A stretch of 64,000 nucleotides of DNA from Mastacembelus armatus. Its lineage: Eukaryota > Chordata > Actinopteri > Synbranchiformes > Mastacembelidae. Under the pieces are notes generated by a model. That model saw only the letters and a list, made by a program, of their open reading frames with translations. It did not search any database and was not told the DNA's origin. The stretch lies in NCBI RefSeq assembly GCF_900324485.2, contig NC_046651.1:8586605-8650604 (forward strand), given 5' to 3'. Below are positions 45,791 to 58,197 of this stretch, piece by piece. A program made the position numbers and the translations under genes. The number at the start of each line of letters is the position of its first letter. The first letter of the stretch is position 1.

Positions 45791-46459
45791 GTTGAGTACT
45801 ACAGACATGGAGAGGCGAACTGACTGGATTTCCAGTATTCAGACAGGACAGTATCATCCAGACGCTTTTTTTGGACTCTAACCAGTAAGTGTGGAGACGT
45901 GAAGCTATTGAAAGGAGTTCTGGTGTGAACACGGGCTGCGTTTCCACCTGTGCGCGTCCACAGGAAAAGAAAAAGCTTCCATATGGAGAAGAAAGCGCCG
46001 GGGGCTCCGCGCAAAAATAAATGGGGAAATAAGTCGACTGCATGCAGGGATCGTTTTTCACGGCTGTAAGTAAAGGAAACATCCGATTCCTGTGAATTCT
46101 CCGCTCGTTTTCTGCAATTTATCACCGAGATGTAGCGGAGCATCTGGAGTTAGGTGATCCATGAGCCCGGGCTGCGAACCGCTCCTCCTGGGCTGGAGAA
46201 GACCCAGCAAGTCGGGCCAGGATCGACTGCTAGAAGATCAATAAAAAGGATTATTATTATTTTATTTAGAGGAATCACCCTGCATGTCTCCCACCGCCTG
46301 CGATCAGTCATGACGTGCGGACGAACCGACCTCATCACCGTCACCGCGATGATGCGGGACGTGCGGTGAGGGCGTACGGCTGTACCGACCCGTCAATGTC
46401 CCGTCTCCCTTTAGAGAAAGGTGGGATAGAGGCACAGAAGCGCTCTGACCTCCACCGAG

Positions 46460-49400
46460 ATGGATAAACTCACCGTGATATCAGGATGCCTCTTCCTCGC
46501 TGCAGGCATCTTCGCCGTCGCCAGCATCGCCAACCCGGACTGGATCAACACCGGAGAGTCAGCTGGTAGGTTGTTTTTGTGCAGGAAAAAAGTTGAGCCT
46601 TCATTTGTTAATGGGCACTGAAGAGAATCCAAATATCATTTAGACACAATTTCAACACCGACTTCACCTAAAACCATCAACACAGATTTATGACGCTTTA
46701 CAGACAGCTGAAAAATCTCGTAAAAAATCAGTTACAGAAGTCAGTAAACGCGTCATAATTTAAAAGTATGCTGTTTTTTACGTATAGGTGCACAAACATC
46801 ACTAATTTTACAGAAGTTTGAGAGGAGTTTTATTTCCTAAGAGAAACAAGTAAAGACAAAAAACAAATATAACCAAAATATAAATAATATTGCAGAGTCT
46901 GCTGTGTTTTCAAGATTTCCTCAGACTGCTATAGGCCCAGCAGGTCAGTGTGTGAATTCAGTGTCTATGGCTGATTGATGGAGGATGGAGAGGATGTTGC
47001 CATTGTTCTCTGTGTGCCTCTCCTGAAGTCACTCAGTCTGTAGACATGTAGGACTGTTAGAGGAAGCATGAAATGACTTTTCAAGATGGCACAGAAAGTC
47101 CAGTTGTAGTTGACTTATTGCAAATCATTCCAGGACCTGAACAAGAGCAAAGCTTTATAGAGACACATGTGAAATCTGTAAATAACTAAAAGAAGAAACT
47201 TTAACAGCTCTTGGTCTCTATGTTGTAACTCAAAGCAAAGTTGGTTCTTTGACAGGGTAAGGACCACTGAACTCACCAAAAAAACCCTGCACCTGTTGAG
47301 TGTAGCTTAGTTTTCTCTGCAGGAGACACTTCTGCTGTAAATTACAGGGCGTTAAAGTCAAAGGCTCTGAAATGCATTTTCTCAATCAGCCTCTGACTGA
47401 CTGAGGAAATGGCCACTGGGTCTCTTTTGAAATGGGCTCTGCTCAGCTGGACAAAGCTCCTGGCATGCACTCCACACAGAGTCAGGATTCAGAAGGTCAC
47501 TGGAAATGAAAACTGACACCGACTGAGTCCAGATGAAGCCGTTCAGCTCAGGTTTTGCACATTGAGAAGAGTACTCTACCGAGTTAGCACTGCGCTCTAA
47601 TTCCCGCTATCAGGATCAAATTGATGCAGCAGAACTACAGGTATCTTATTTCATTCCATGAATTTCTCTTTCTGTGACTCAGGATACAGGTGTTGGCCAA
47701 ACCCCTCAGTCCACATGCAGTCGGCCTCTCTGGCTATTGCAGTAGAGTAATATTCAGATGCAAAGTCCAAAGCTAAACATTGACAAAAACCGATGCAACA
47801 AACAAACAGTTCCACTGCAGTATATGCACAGCTGCCTGTCAGCCTCCATCCAGAGGAGGATCCAGAGATAAGCACATTACAGGTGTGCTGAGTGGTTATT
47901 ACAGGATTTCATTTTAAAAACAAAACTGCACGTCCAGTACATAACAAGCAGTTTTCTGTTGAATCATTTCATGAGTAACCACACACTAAGGCTTTTATCT
48001 TTGAGAAAGACAAAAGTTCAGAGCAGCTCACACTGAGGGTTTTACCGTCTGTTGTCCTCAGTAAACAACAGTATGAAATTACTTTACTTACTCTACTAAA
48101 AGCCTTTTGTTCCTGTTCAATTAGCCAAACAGTAATGACCTGAAGGCAGGAAGTGTTGTTTGGGAATGAAAATGTGCGACCTCTAATGAGGCCTCCTGGG
48201 AGAGTAATGCTTTCCACCTGGAGAACTGAAGCTCCTCAGGCTCAGTCATGACGTATTTTAGTTTGGCCACGAGTGCTTAGCACATACACACAAAGAGAAG
48301 AGTGTGTGTAGATCAGTGTTGTGTAACTTCCTTACTCTGCCTTTACAGTTAGGATCACACCACTGGTACAGGCAGCTTCATTACAGCTGCTGCTCACAGT
48401 CATTCATTTGTGTTTTTCTAATTGCTGCACTCGAATTTTCCTCTAAAAGTCACTTCCTACAACAGTGGGAGGCAAAAACACATTTAGGTTGGACTTATGA
48501 CTTTGGTTGGTTTTCCGGTGTGGATTCCAAAATGCAGAGAAATGAATGTGCTATTGACATTGTGCCCCCACCCTGTGGTATGAAAGGGTGTGTTGAGAGG
48601 GAACAGGATATCCTGTCTATAGGGGGAATAGGTCAGACTGCAGGAGGATGTGGTTCAGGCTTTATCATCACCCAGCACTGTGTCTGGCCATGATAGGGAA
48701 GCAAGCCTTTTCCATGCCGACAACAGAAATCTTTAGATATCAGAATGTTTTTTTTTTTGGATTTTCTCAGGGTCTGACTCTGTATTCATCACACTACTAA
48801 CACAAGAGTTGATGGAACAAACAAGAAAAAAGCTATTAAGGATTTGTATATTTCTGAAAGGTCCATAATTTTACATCATTTACACATTATACAGTAAAAT
48901 GTCATGTAGTTGCATGTAAATGAAGAGCTCTTAATGGCTTTAAGTACAGGTGGTATTTTATTCATTTTCCTTGCTAATTAGGCCTAAAATATGTTTCAGT
49001 GCTTTGCCTGCACTCACTGTGCTATTTACTTTCATTTTGTCCATCATGACAGTGGTGTAAATCCTCCACCCACTGGACGTAACTCAGCCTGAATAAATCC
49101 ATTAAATATATAAATCTCCTCTTTCTTCTGTGTCTGCTCGTTGGAAGATAATAATGGGAAGGGAAAAAAATAGGGAGACAAAAGAAGAAATGAAGGTGCA
49201 GGAGAATTGAACAGTGCAGTTCTGTCATTACTGTAAGTGTCTGGTAGATTCCTCTGTAGTCAGACAGGATGCAAAGCTGAGCAGATGCGGTCTCTATCAG
49301 AGGACCTGCCACCTCATATAGGGTTATGGAGCTCTTTATTTCTGTCTCGGCTGTTAATCTTGTAGCTTCTTTCTCTCTGATGCTTTAATGGTTGATGCCA

Positions 49401-50581
49401 GAGCCTTGAACCTGTTTGCTATCATATAATATGTATAAATATTTGTCATTCATATAATGGATTTAATGTGCAGTAGACTGTGGAGTATTGTTATTTTGAG
49501 CCATTTCAGTAATGGAGGTAAATACTATCTGATGATGTGTTACACGGCTCTTTAATACTTAATTTATTTTCTTACCTTTAACTGGCCTCCTCTTCCGCTG
49601 TCTCCGTCTCCATGCAGGCTCTCTGACCGTGGGTCTGGTCCGGCAGTGCCAGACCATCCATGGCCGAGACCGGACCTGCATCCCCCCGCAGCTGCCTCCA
49701 GAGTGGATCATCACGCTCTTCTTCATCATCCTAGGCGTCATCTCCCTCGCCATCAGCTGTGCTCTGCTGGTGATGTCACACTGGCGCCGGGAGGCCAACC
49801 GATACGCCCGATGGGTCGCCTTCACAGGGAGTAGGTGTTTACTGCTTTCTTTATTTCCACCCACAAATGCATCAGATCAGAAAATGCTGCCTGGGATCAA
49901 AGCTGCCAATTACAGTTCGTAAAATACCTGTGAAAGCAAGATGAATCTCAAACAGAGCTCACCTCGATACCCGAATTCTACATTTCGCTTCAGGACAGCT
50001 TTTAGTTGGAACTGATGGAGGGTTTCTATTTTTAGAGAAAGGAGACAAAATTGATCTGTATTAGAGAGTGCTGGAGCAGGAGCTCGGCTTCACATGACTC
50101 TAAATATAGAAACGTTTGAAACAGGCTCTTAGGACAAGACCATTTGTACTGGTTGTGGTAGTTTTGAAACCTTTTTTTTTTTTGGTCACAATTTATTATT
50201 TAGCCAGCTGTTTATCCATTCCTTTTAGTATTCTAATTTTTATTAAAATACCCTTTGGATAAAGATCAAAACCATCGATTATTTTAGGGGAACAGTTTCA
50301 CCCATTTATCCCTTCATTTTAACTAATGTGACTACTTTATCCTCATACATATGACCTACTGATGATCTCCTCTCTCCTGGTTTCTCTCTGTCACAGTGGT
50401 CCTGTTCTGCATGGCTGCTCTCATATTCCCAATGGGCTTCTACATCAACGAGGTTGGAGGACAGCCCTATAAGCTGCCCAACAACACGGTCGTGGGCTCC
50501 TCGTATGTCCTCTTTGTTCTGTCCATCTTCTTCACCATAGTGGGCCTGCTGTTCGCTGGGAAGGTGTGTTTGCCTGGTTGA
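46460..50581 (+). CDS. mosmo: Modulator of smoothened (tetraspan membrane protein), 3 exons
   Basis: Encodes a 167-residue four-pass membrane protein. In mammals MOSMO works with MEGF8 and the ubiquitin ligase MGRN1 to clear Smoothened from the surface and cilium, restraining Hedgehog signalling. Exons: 46460-46565, 49618-49830, 50397-50581 (504 nt, GT-AG). Hydrophobic segments are near residues 8-25, 70-90, 103-122 and 140-160. MDKLTVISGCLFLAAGIFAV, RQCQTIHGRDRTCIPP with its loop cysteine pair, and GFYINEVGGQPYKLPNNTVV match human MOSMO nearly residue for residue, as does the end GKVCLPG. Intron 1 (3 kb) holds nothing else recognisable. It converges on tmem235. Confidence 0.97.
46566..49617 (+). 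other. mosmo intron 1
   Basis: About 3 kb of intron. It contains several short open frames on both strands, the longest about 129 codons at 48304-48693, none resembling a known family. No repeat family or RNA gene was recognised. Confidence 0.7.
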
Positions 50582-52101
50582 CAGACCCTAATCTTCTTTG
50601 GTGAAAAACACTATTGGGTTTCATTAGAACTGACTTCTCTGTTGCAGTGCTGAAAGCGTCGCAGTGCAACAAACTTGAGAAGCACCTATTTGTGGTTTTC
50701 TTCTTGGATGAATTATCACAATGCTCTTACCTCTGGAGCTGAAGTCGGTGTGATCCATCCATCCACCTGTTCAGGGGCTGAGCAGGTGGAGAGGGCTCGG
50801 AAACGGCCCTGATCTTTGAGTATGAAATGGTGAACAGACAGGATATTAAAAACACGATGGAAAACATCAGACATCCTAAGAATTGATGACAGACAACGGA
50901 CATCCCCTTCTCTTTTCAGCCCATCAACAAAGATGCATGTCAGACCTGATGCTGGCCGCAGCACCAAATATTGACCAGTCACCTGCATTTAGATGTAGGT
51001 TCTTCCTGACACGAAAGAATCTGTAAAATATATAATGAAGTTTCATTTTCTTGGCACCTTTTATTTATTTAATTCTTCAGTTGTACATTTTATATCTGTT
51101 TTATTAAACACTAATGTTGATGGTGAATCACTTTGCCTTAAATAGCTGTCAGCCTTGGAATCATTTCAATATGCTTGAGGAGTTTTTAGGATCAAATATA
51201 AAAATGCGAAACTGGAATAGAAAACGATATCGCTCAGATTCCTTTCAACGCCAAACTAAACCTCCAGCCACAGGAAGACTCACATCAACAGGTCAACACT
51301 TACTCTTGTCTCTGTTACAGTTCAGTTCTTTTTTAGTGATGTAGTGAATGTATCATTCACCATTTTGAGGGTGTCCTGTAGTTTAAACACTGTATCAAGA
51401 AATGACTGAATCTACGACTAGTTTGTTTTATACAGCTGGGATACTGATGCCTACATTCAATGGTGTGTAAACGAACAGACAGCTTGTGTCATTTTCTGGA
51501 AGCACTGTGATGTTTGTGGATGAGCATGGAAGATCTTATTAAAAATGACACACTGGAACACAGTTTGTTTCTGTAATGTATTCGTCATGAAAGATCATAA
51601 TGTGCAATTACTTACTATCCAGAGAAGCTTCGAAGAAGGACAGACGTCGAGGAGAAATGCAGAGAATCAATCTGAAGACGTCTGAGGTTTGGAGTTTCAT
51701 TCATTAAAGTGTCGTACTTTGATAAAGTGTGTGTATGTGTAATGCAAAGGGCAACAGCAGCAGAAATCCACACTTACTGCAATCCATATCTTCTCACTAC
51801 TGCAGTTAAGTAGCTTAACTGTCTCTGACCTTTGAACCAAAACTCCTAGTCAGATATCTGAGATTTTTAAGCCCAGGATATATTTTAAATCTATCCAGCT
51901 TTGCACATTTTAAAATTTTTGGATGTTTTCATGGCAACAAAGCAGGACGCAAGACAGAGTTTGATTCTTTCATTTAACATAAACAAAATTTAAATACTTC
52001 AAACAGCATCACTGAAGGTAGAGTTTTGTTTTTTTTAGAGCAATACCAGCATGTATTACAAACTAATCTTCTCATGTTAACAGCTATAAAGTACAGATGT
52101 G

Positions 52102-52135
<34 letters not shown>

Positions 52136-52551
52136 CACACACAAGAGCTTGGGTTAAACTCATGGTGTTATAACACTGTCAACATTCGAAAACAAACAGT
52201 TCAAAATAAAGTTTGAAACACTGAAAAAAATAAAAATATACCTAAAGATTTAAAGAAACATGAACCTTTTGTAAAATTGTAAGCTGGGCACAGATTACAT
52301 TACTACTGTGTGACAATCAGCATGGTCGAGTGCTCTGGCAGTGGCTATGAGGGGCCACTTCAGTTCTCACCACAAGAGGGCAAAATTGGTCAAATATAAC
52401 TCAGAGTCCACTAAATCAGCAGGATGTCAGGTCAGATCTGAATATATTTACAGACTGTAAACTTCTAAAATGTTTGAGACCCAAACATACCTGTATTTTC
52501 ACATACAGTTGACCACAGTCCAGTCTCCTTCCTCCACTGTGAAGGTTTGTG
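50582..52551. other. Convergent 3' region of mosmo and tmem235
   Basis: About 2 kb between the two stop codons. It should contain both 3' UTRs. Candidate plus-strand signals are ATTAAA at 51703-51708 and AATAAA at 52205-52210. A TA/CA microsatellite lies at about 52101-52142. No clear minus-strand AATAAA was seen close to the tmem235 stop. Confidence 0.6.
52101..52142. repeat. TA/CA microsatellite
   Basis: A TATATA block running into CACACA and CAGACACACA, in the convergent gap between mosmo and tmem235. Confidence 0.9.
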
Positions 52552-55500
52552 TCAGGCCACGGTGGGACTGCAGTGCTGCAGCTTGGCCCTTCGTGCAGCT
52601 ATGAGCAGCAGTATGGCGGTGAGAAGCTCCAGGCTGTAGGACAGCCACGCCATACCCAGAGACCAGCCGAACGAGGTGTGGACATAGGCCAGACCCTCTG
52701 GCCCCACCAGCTTCTCCGTCTCAGCCAGGGCTTTATACGAGTAGACGATGTAGAGGCTCACCCCGCTCAGGGTCAGCTGACCTGGAGAAAGAGATGCATT
52801 AATCCCAGAAAAAAGTATTAAATCAGCAATCGGTGTCCAAATTCAGTTGAGACACAGAACCTGAACATTTTGGGGGACAACAGGATATCAGTTCAAACAG
52901 AAACATCACAGCCCTAATTTTCTCTACCTGTCTTATCAGAGCAAGAAGTGCTGTTCACATCCATCATTTTAAACTTATTGCTTTCTAAAAACTCTTAATC
53001 CAAGTGGTTTCTCCAGGTATTAGACCTGGATCCTTGTTTTTTGTTTAATACATTTATGTACAGATACTTGTACTTGTATACTTGTACTCCGACAACTATA
53101 AAGTGGAAGTTGGTACCAGTCAGAGCTCTGTGCTGGGAGCTCATCAATAAACCCAGTAATAATATCACAACAAAAATATCACATTGTGCGACAGGAAATA
53201 CATGACGCATGTGTTATCTGCTTATAAAACATCCAAGTCATCAGAGACTAGAGGTTAGAGCAGAGACATCAAACACACACGGACTCCCACATAGTCCTCA
53301 CAAATTTCACTGAGTTGCCATTGGAAACCCCTGTTACTTGTGACGGCTTGCTATTGGTTTTAAGGGGATGCAAGTGGAGCGCAGCGGCTACGCAGGGTGG
53401 GACTAATAATCATTTTATTACAATTACACCCCGAGGTGTTGTGAGCCTGTAGAATGACAAGGAAGCTGCATCTCATGTCTCATTTTTATGCGGTTCACAG
53501 TGAAGAGCAGCAGAGCGCGGCAGACAGAGGAACAGACTGGAAGGTGCCTCACATACACTCTAAGATGACCCGCTTCATTTTCTGCTTTATCTCATCTCTT
53601 GAACTAAACTGAGGGTTTGGGCTATTTTCAGATAGTAAAGCAGAGACAAGCAAGACATCAGCGTGGGAAACACTACCTAATGACTAATCAATAATAATTT
53701 CACAGATTAATCTGTAATAGAAGGAGCTTACTTTAAGTCATAACTTTTAAAACTAACATTTTGTTTTTACCCCTCATTCTCCTGTTGCTGCTACTGTAAT
53801 ATATATATATTATTTTTATATTATATTTTTTTTAATAAAATATAATTATATATATATATATAGACATCAGGCACAGTAACAGAGACAAATACATCAGTTA
53901 TCACTACAATGCATGTTACAATTTACACAATATTAATGCCATCATAGTATCTATTTCTGCTCTTGTCATAACCATGGTTTAGTTTTCAATGTGCAAGCAC
54001 TCTGTAAATGCTTTTCAGACAAAATCTGCCTGAGAATGTCAATTACGTTGAACATGAGGGGAAACAGTGGAACAGCCCTGCAGGGACAAACACTCATTAG
54101 GCTGTTTAATGGTTGGTGGGGAAAGTAGCTCCAACATTAGAACGAAGACATTAGAACAAAGCAATTAACACAGAATTCAGATTATTGGTTGTTATCAGTT
54201 ATACGTACACAGTGGCCTTCACTTTTTTTGCTTTGCTTTGTTGTCTTGTAGATGTAATGGATAAAATTAAATAGATGAAAAAAAAAACGATCATATGTTC
54301 TATGCTCAATAACCCATACTGACAAAGTGAAAACATATTTTAGGTATTTTTGGCACATAAAAAAAAAAAAAACAGCTGAAATCTCTCATTTCAAAAGTAT
54401 TTAGTCCCTTAACTCAGGACTCTCTAGAAGCAATTACAGCTTCTAATCTCTACAAGCTTCTTCCATTTTTCTAATTATCAAGGTCACTGAGCTCCTAGAA
54501 ACACACAGCACTTTGAAATGGTTTAGTATACCTTTGATCATGGAGGTCTGTGGAGAGTTCCTGTTTGTGTTGATGGTTTATCAACAACACATTGAGGTTA
54601 CATGCTCAGGTATGAGATTGACAAATACTCCAGAATCAAAAAGTCAAACAGAAATGTTATTTTAACAGCAAAAGAAGCTAAATGGCAGACAGGATGATAT
54701 AGGAGGCAACACAGACACCAGAACATAAGAAATAATTAAAGCCAGGCTGGGAATCAACAAGTTCACAAGGCCAGTCCGATCTAATCCAGGCTTTTATTGT
54801 ACTCCACACATTAGCATGTGCTGATTATTAAAGGCAGACAATAAAATTCTCCCTAAAGTAAGTGTTTATTTATCACAAGGTCCTCTTCATGCAGGTCGTA
54901 AGGTTCAGATCAAAAAGCTCTGCCAGATGTTCTGGAACCGCGTTTATGTGCACACAAATAACGTGATTACTCCAAATACCCACATTAACATAATAGCATT
55001 AACATGGTTAATTCTCTAAATAACCCAAATTTACTTGATTTGTTCGATAGTCAAATAGCAGGAATAGGAAAAGGAGACTTCATTAGTGTCTCTGCTAGTC
55101 TTCTTTATAAATCTCTACAACATCATAGCACAAGCAGCTGCATGTAATTTATCTGTAACATGAACACTTCTTGTTTTTGACCTAAAACAAGTATTGTTTA
55201 TCTGCAAACACACTGTTCATTACGTTATGCGGCACAGAGTTAAAACACGCTCCCAGAGTCCTGTGTAATCACTGCAGTAAGCCACCTCTGTTAACTGGAT
55301 TATGCTTTACTCAAAACTATGACATTCATTTGGATCAGATAATCAAGTTAACAGGTTACCTGGGCAGCTGCAATATTATGACTGTTGTCTTAATCTTATT
55401 TTCTCTGAGCTTGATTAAATTTGTGTGGTCTTAACAGATGGTGGATTCCTCAGTTTCAGCCCATATATATGTTTTCAAGGTTCAGCAAGAGAAGTCAGAT

Positions 55501-56988
55501 ATGAACTCATCACCTTGAACAATAAAAGATAAGAAATAGGCAACATATTTAAATGTGCAGTGTATTTTTTATTCAAAACATTTAAGAGCCTACTAATATT
55601 GTCAAGATCTTTATATTGTTGCGTATTTTTATAGCATACCAGTGGTTTACTTTGACTCTCAGGTACTTTCTTTTATAAACTTCTGAATGATATATGGTAC
55701 AGTACGTTCTTTGTGCGTTTAGTTCTGCTGCTTCTATTTTATATTTTGCCTTTATAATCACATAAACTGTTGAGGTTTCAGTGGGTGCAGGTTTTAGGAG
55801 ACCTTACAAGTGTTATCCTCACCTGCCCCAAGCAACCACTGTGACATGATGGACAGTAAGAAATGAATCAGGGCACATTACACGGATGCAAATTTGGGAT
55901 GCAGTAGTTTCAAAAGCAATTTAGCTTCATTGTTGTGTCACCCTGCAGACCAATAAAATCTTCCATAACACATCCAGCAGTATAGGATGAAGCACTTCTG
56001 ATGTAACAGAAGGAAGAGCATCTACACACACACACAACCAATATGGCCAAATTAAACAGCCAGTCAATCCTGGATGGTAATAAGCTTCAGTGCCTCTGCC
56101 CACATGAGATCATTAACTATAACTGAGGTCAGTTTAAGCCTTGCACGTAAAGGGTTAGCGTCTGCTCACATTAACCACATGGCTTTGCTGTACCACCACG
56201 TTCTGTGTTCCACCGAACCTTTCACAGCTTTCCAGTGTTTTCCACTTTCTTCTCGGTGCATTAAAGAACAGTTGTATAGATGGAACATGGATGTCATCAT
56301 CAACACAATTAAAACTTCATATGAAAAAATGGAGCCGCAAAGTTGCTGTTACAGTATTTATATGCCTGTCTATGGTTTGTGATCTAGTAACCATATCCTG
56401 ATTATTTAAATGTGATATTTTCAGTCCTCTTTATCAGCACCTTCTTGTCTTGTGTAGTAGCAATAATGTGTAATGTCAAGGGGTCTGCTGTTTAACACAA
56501 TCTTAAATGTAATAAAAACAAAAAAGCACAGTAATTGCCAGAACGCATTGCCCATAAGGCTTACATGGGAACTCCATCTTTTTGTGCTGTTGTGTTGCCA
56601 GTAGTAATATGTAAACTACTGGTATTGATTTAACATGGTGCATCAGTGCCACTGGGCAGTGAGTATTAATCGAAGTGTCTTGAAAGGATGCTAAAATACC
56701 TCAGCATCTGGATTAAACATCTCCGCACCACCAAGCACTGAGGTGAAACAGCTTGACTCCAGCACCTAATTTCTTCCCCTCCGCTGCAGCTGAAGATGGA
56801 TACAGTGACAAGGAACCAGAGAGAAGGACTGAATCTCGACTTACTGCAGATGAAGAAGTAGGAGGCAGTGCCAGTGAGCAGGACAGGGCTTCGAGCCAGG
56901 GAGCTGACGAAGCCGCAGGTGCCTCCGAACAGCAGCAGGAGCAGGCTGAGGGGGAGCACCACCACCACTGCACTGTGCATACCTGGGT

Positions 56989-57023
<35 letters not shown>

Positions 57024-57519
57024 TGGATAATGGAGCATCTGTGGCTGTATTGATAATTAAATCTCTTTAGCAGAGTGTGTTCTGTTATAACACAGGGTTT
57101 CATCAAAACTGGATGAGACTCACTCAGCATGTGCAGTTCAGTCTCAGAGTATTTGGAGGAATCAGCTGTGAAAGAATCAATGGAGTCCGGACTTGTTTTC
57201 CCTCCTGGAGGTTACAGGAAAAATCAGTTATACACACATATGTCATTTGTCAACATATATAACTCGGGTTACAACAAGTGTGTGTTTGTTACAAAGGCAC
57301 TAGAATCATGAAAATAAAGTAGTGGAGAAGCACAGGCTTACCTTCGTTGATCCTCCATAGTCCCGAGTGCAGGCTCATGTCCTCCAGGTCGGTCATGTTC
57401 CTTGGATTCATCTCTATGATGTACCAGTACTCGGTACCGATGGAAATGGCCAAGGAGGCAAAGCTCAGAAAGCCGCAGACGCCGGCTGTGATCACCAGAG
57501 AACCAAAGCTGACTTTCAT
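52552..57519 (-). CDS. tmem235: TMEM235/TMEM114-like claudin-superfamily tetraspan protein, 4 exons
   Basis: Encodes a 208-residue PMP22/claudin-type membrane protein. Exons (minus): 57342-57519, 57124-57204, 56845-56982, 52552-52781 (627 nt, GT-AG). TM1 is about 6-28, followed by EYWYIIEM, an N-glycosylation site NMT (41-43) and the family signature HSGLWR (51-56). Later blocks are AVVVVLPLSLLLLLFGGTCG (TM2), the SGVSLYIVYSYKALAE region and SFGWSLGMAWLSYSLELLTA (TM4). The two loop cysteines that human TMEM235 and TMEM114 carry after GLW are replaced here by Asn58 and Ser64. TMEM114 and TMEM235 are close relatives; I prefer TMEM235 because BIRC5 is its neighbour in human. Exon 2 (81 bases) was placed by splice signals and frame fit, so it is the least certain piece. 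Confidence 0.88.
52782..56844 (-). other. tmem235 intron 3
   Basis: About 4 kb of AT-rich intron containing a TA-rich low-complexity block near 53800-53865 and a decayed Tc1-type fragment near 54205-54610. No other gene was recognised. Confidence 0.75.
54205..54610. mobile_element. Decayed Tc1-type transposon fragment
   Basis: Contains stock phrases of fish Tc1 elements: ATGCTCAATAACCCATACTG, ACAAAGTGAAAACAT, CTGAAATCTCTCATTTCAAA and, near the right side, GAGGTCTGTGGAGAGTTCCT. The left part CACAGTGGCCTTCACTTTTT may be the worn inverted end. The right end and any transposase frame are not recognisable, so it is an old, partial copy. Confidence 0.6.
56988..57020. repeat. CA microsatellite abutting a splice acceptor
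   Basis: CA run (GT in gene sense) that ends only a few bases before the acceptor of tmem235 exon 3 (exon edge 56982). It therefore takes the place usually held by the polypyrimidine tract. Confidence 0.9.
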
Positions 57520-57886
57520 CCCGAAGGGTTAATTCACCACGATGGGTTTTAACTTCAGCAGTCAAACGTTTACGCGCTTATCACGGGACATAAAACAACC
57601 ACAACGCGCTCGTCCGTGCCAAAAACACACAATTCAGATGATCCAAAACCGTCCCTTAACTTTACTAAGTCACAGAGCTGCACCTGGACCACACGTCTGA
57701 CTGAAGAGCAGCCGCTTCAGTCTGGGAGGGACGTGAGTTTATTCGGGAGGCGCGCACGTTTACGCAAGACGTGAAAAACCAAAATAACGGAACATAAAGA
57801 GGCAAAATGAGGATGGTTTCATACAACCGCAGTTTTTATTACCGGTTGGTAAAAAAAACACAACAGTGGACAGGGACACTCAGGGC

Positions 57887-57892
57887 TTTATT
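57887..57892 (-). terminator. birc5 polyadenylation signal
   Basis: Reads AATAAA on the minus strand about 305 bases past the birc5 stop; a second AATAAA is at 57835-57840. The tmem235 start codon is only about 320 bases further on, so the birc5 transcript ends close to the tmem235 promoter. Confidence 0.6.
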
Positions 57893-58197
57893 TTAAATAG
57901 TTCAGTGGTAAAGGCAAAATAAAGGAGAATTAACACGGACCTAAGGGCATATGGGTTGCATAAACCTCTCTTTGACTGCTACACATTAAAACATTACCAA
58001 CCAGAACACACAGCTGTTAAAAATTAGTCTCATACAATTCACCATTTGGTAATCTGAAACATATATAAAAAAGACCACATAAAAACAGAAAATGACAGAT
58101 ATAAAACATTTGGAAGGACTAACAAAACCAGTCACTTGCCAGATACAACTAATCTCTCACACAGCAGCCATCTCATTCAGCTGCATGTATTCTCAGA

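Noticed and set aside
48304-48693. 129-codon open frame inside mosmo intron 1
   Set aside because: No domain, no family resemblance and no splice or promoter context; its length is within chance for this composition.
56713-57130. Several overlapping frames around tmem235 exon 3
   Set aside because: Only the frame giving VVVVLPLSLL is coding; the others are shadows and CA-repeat translations.
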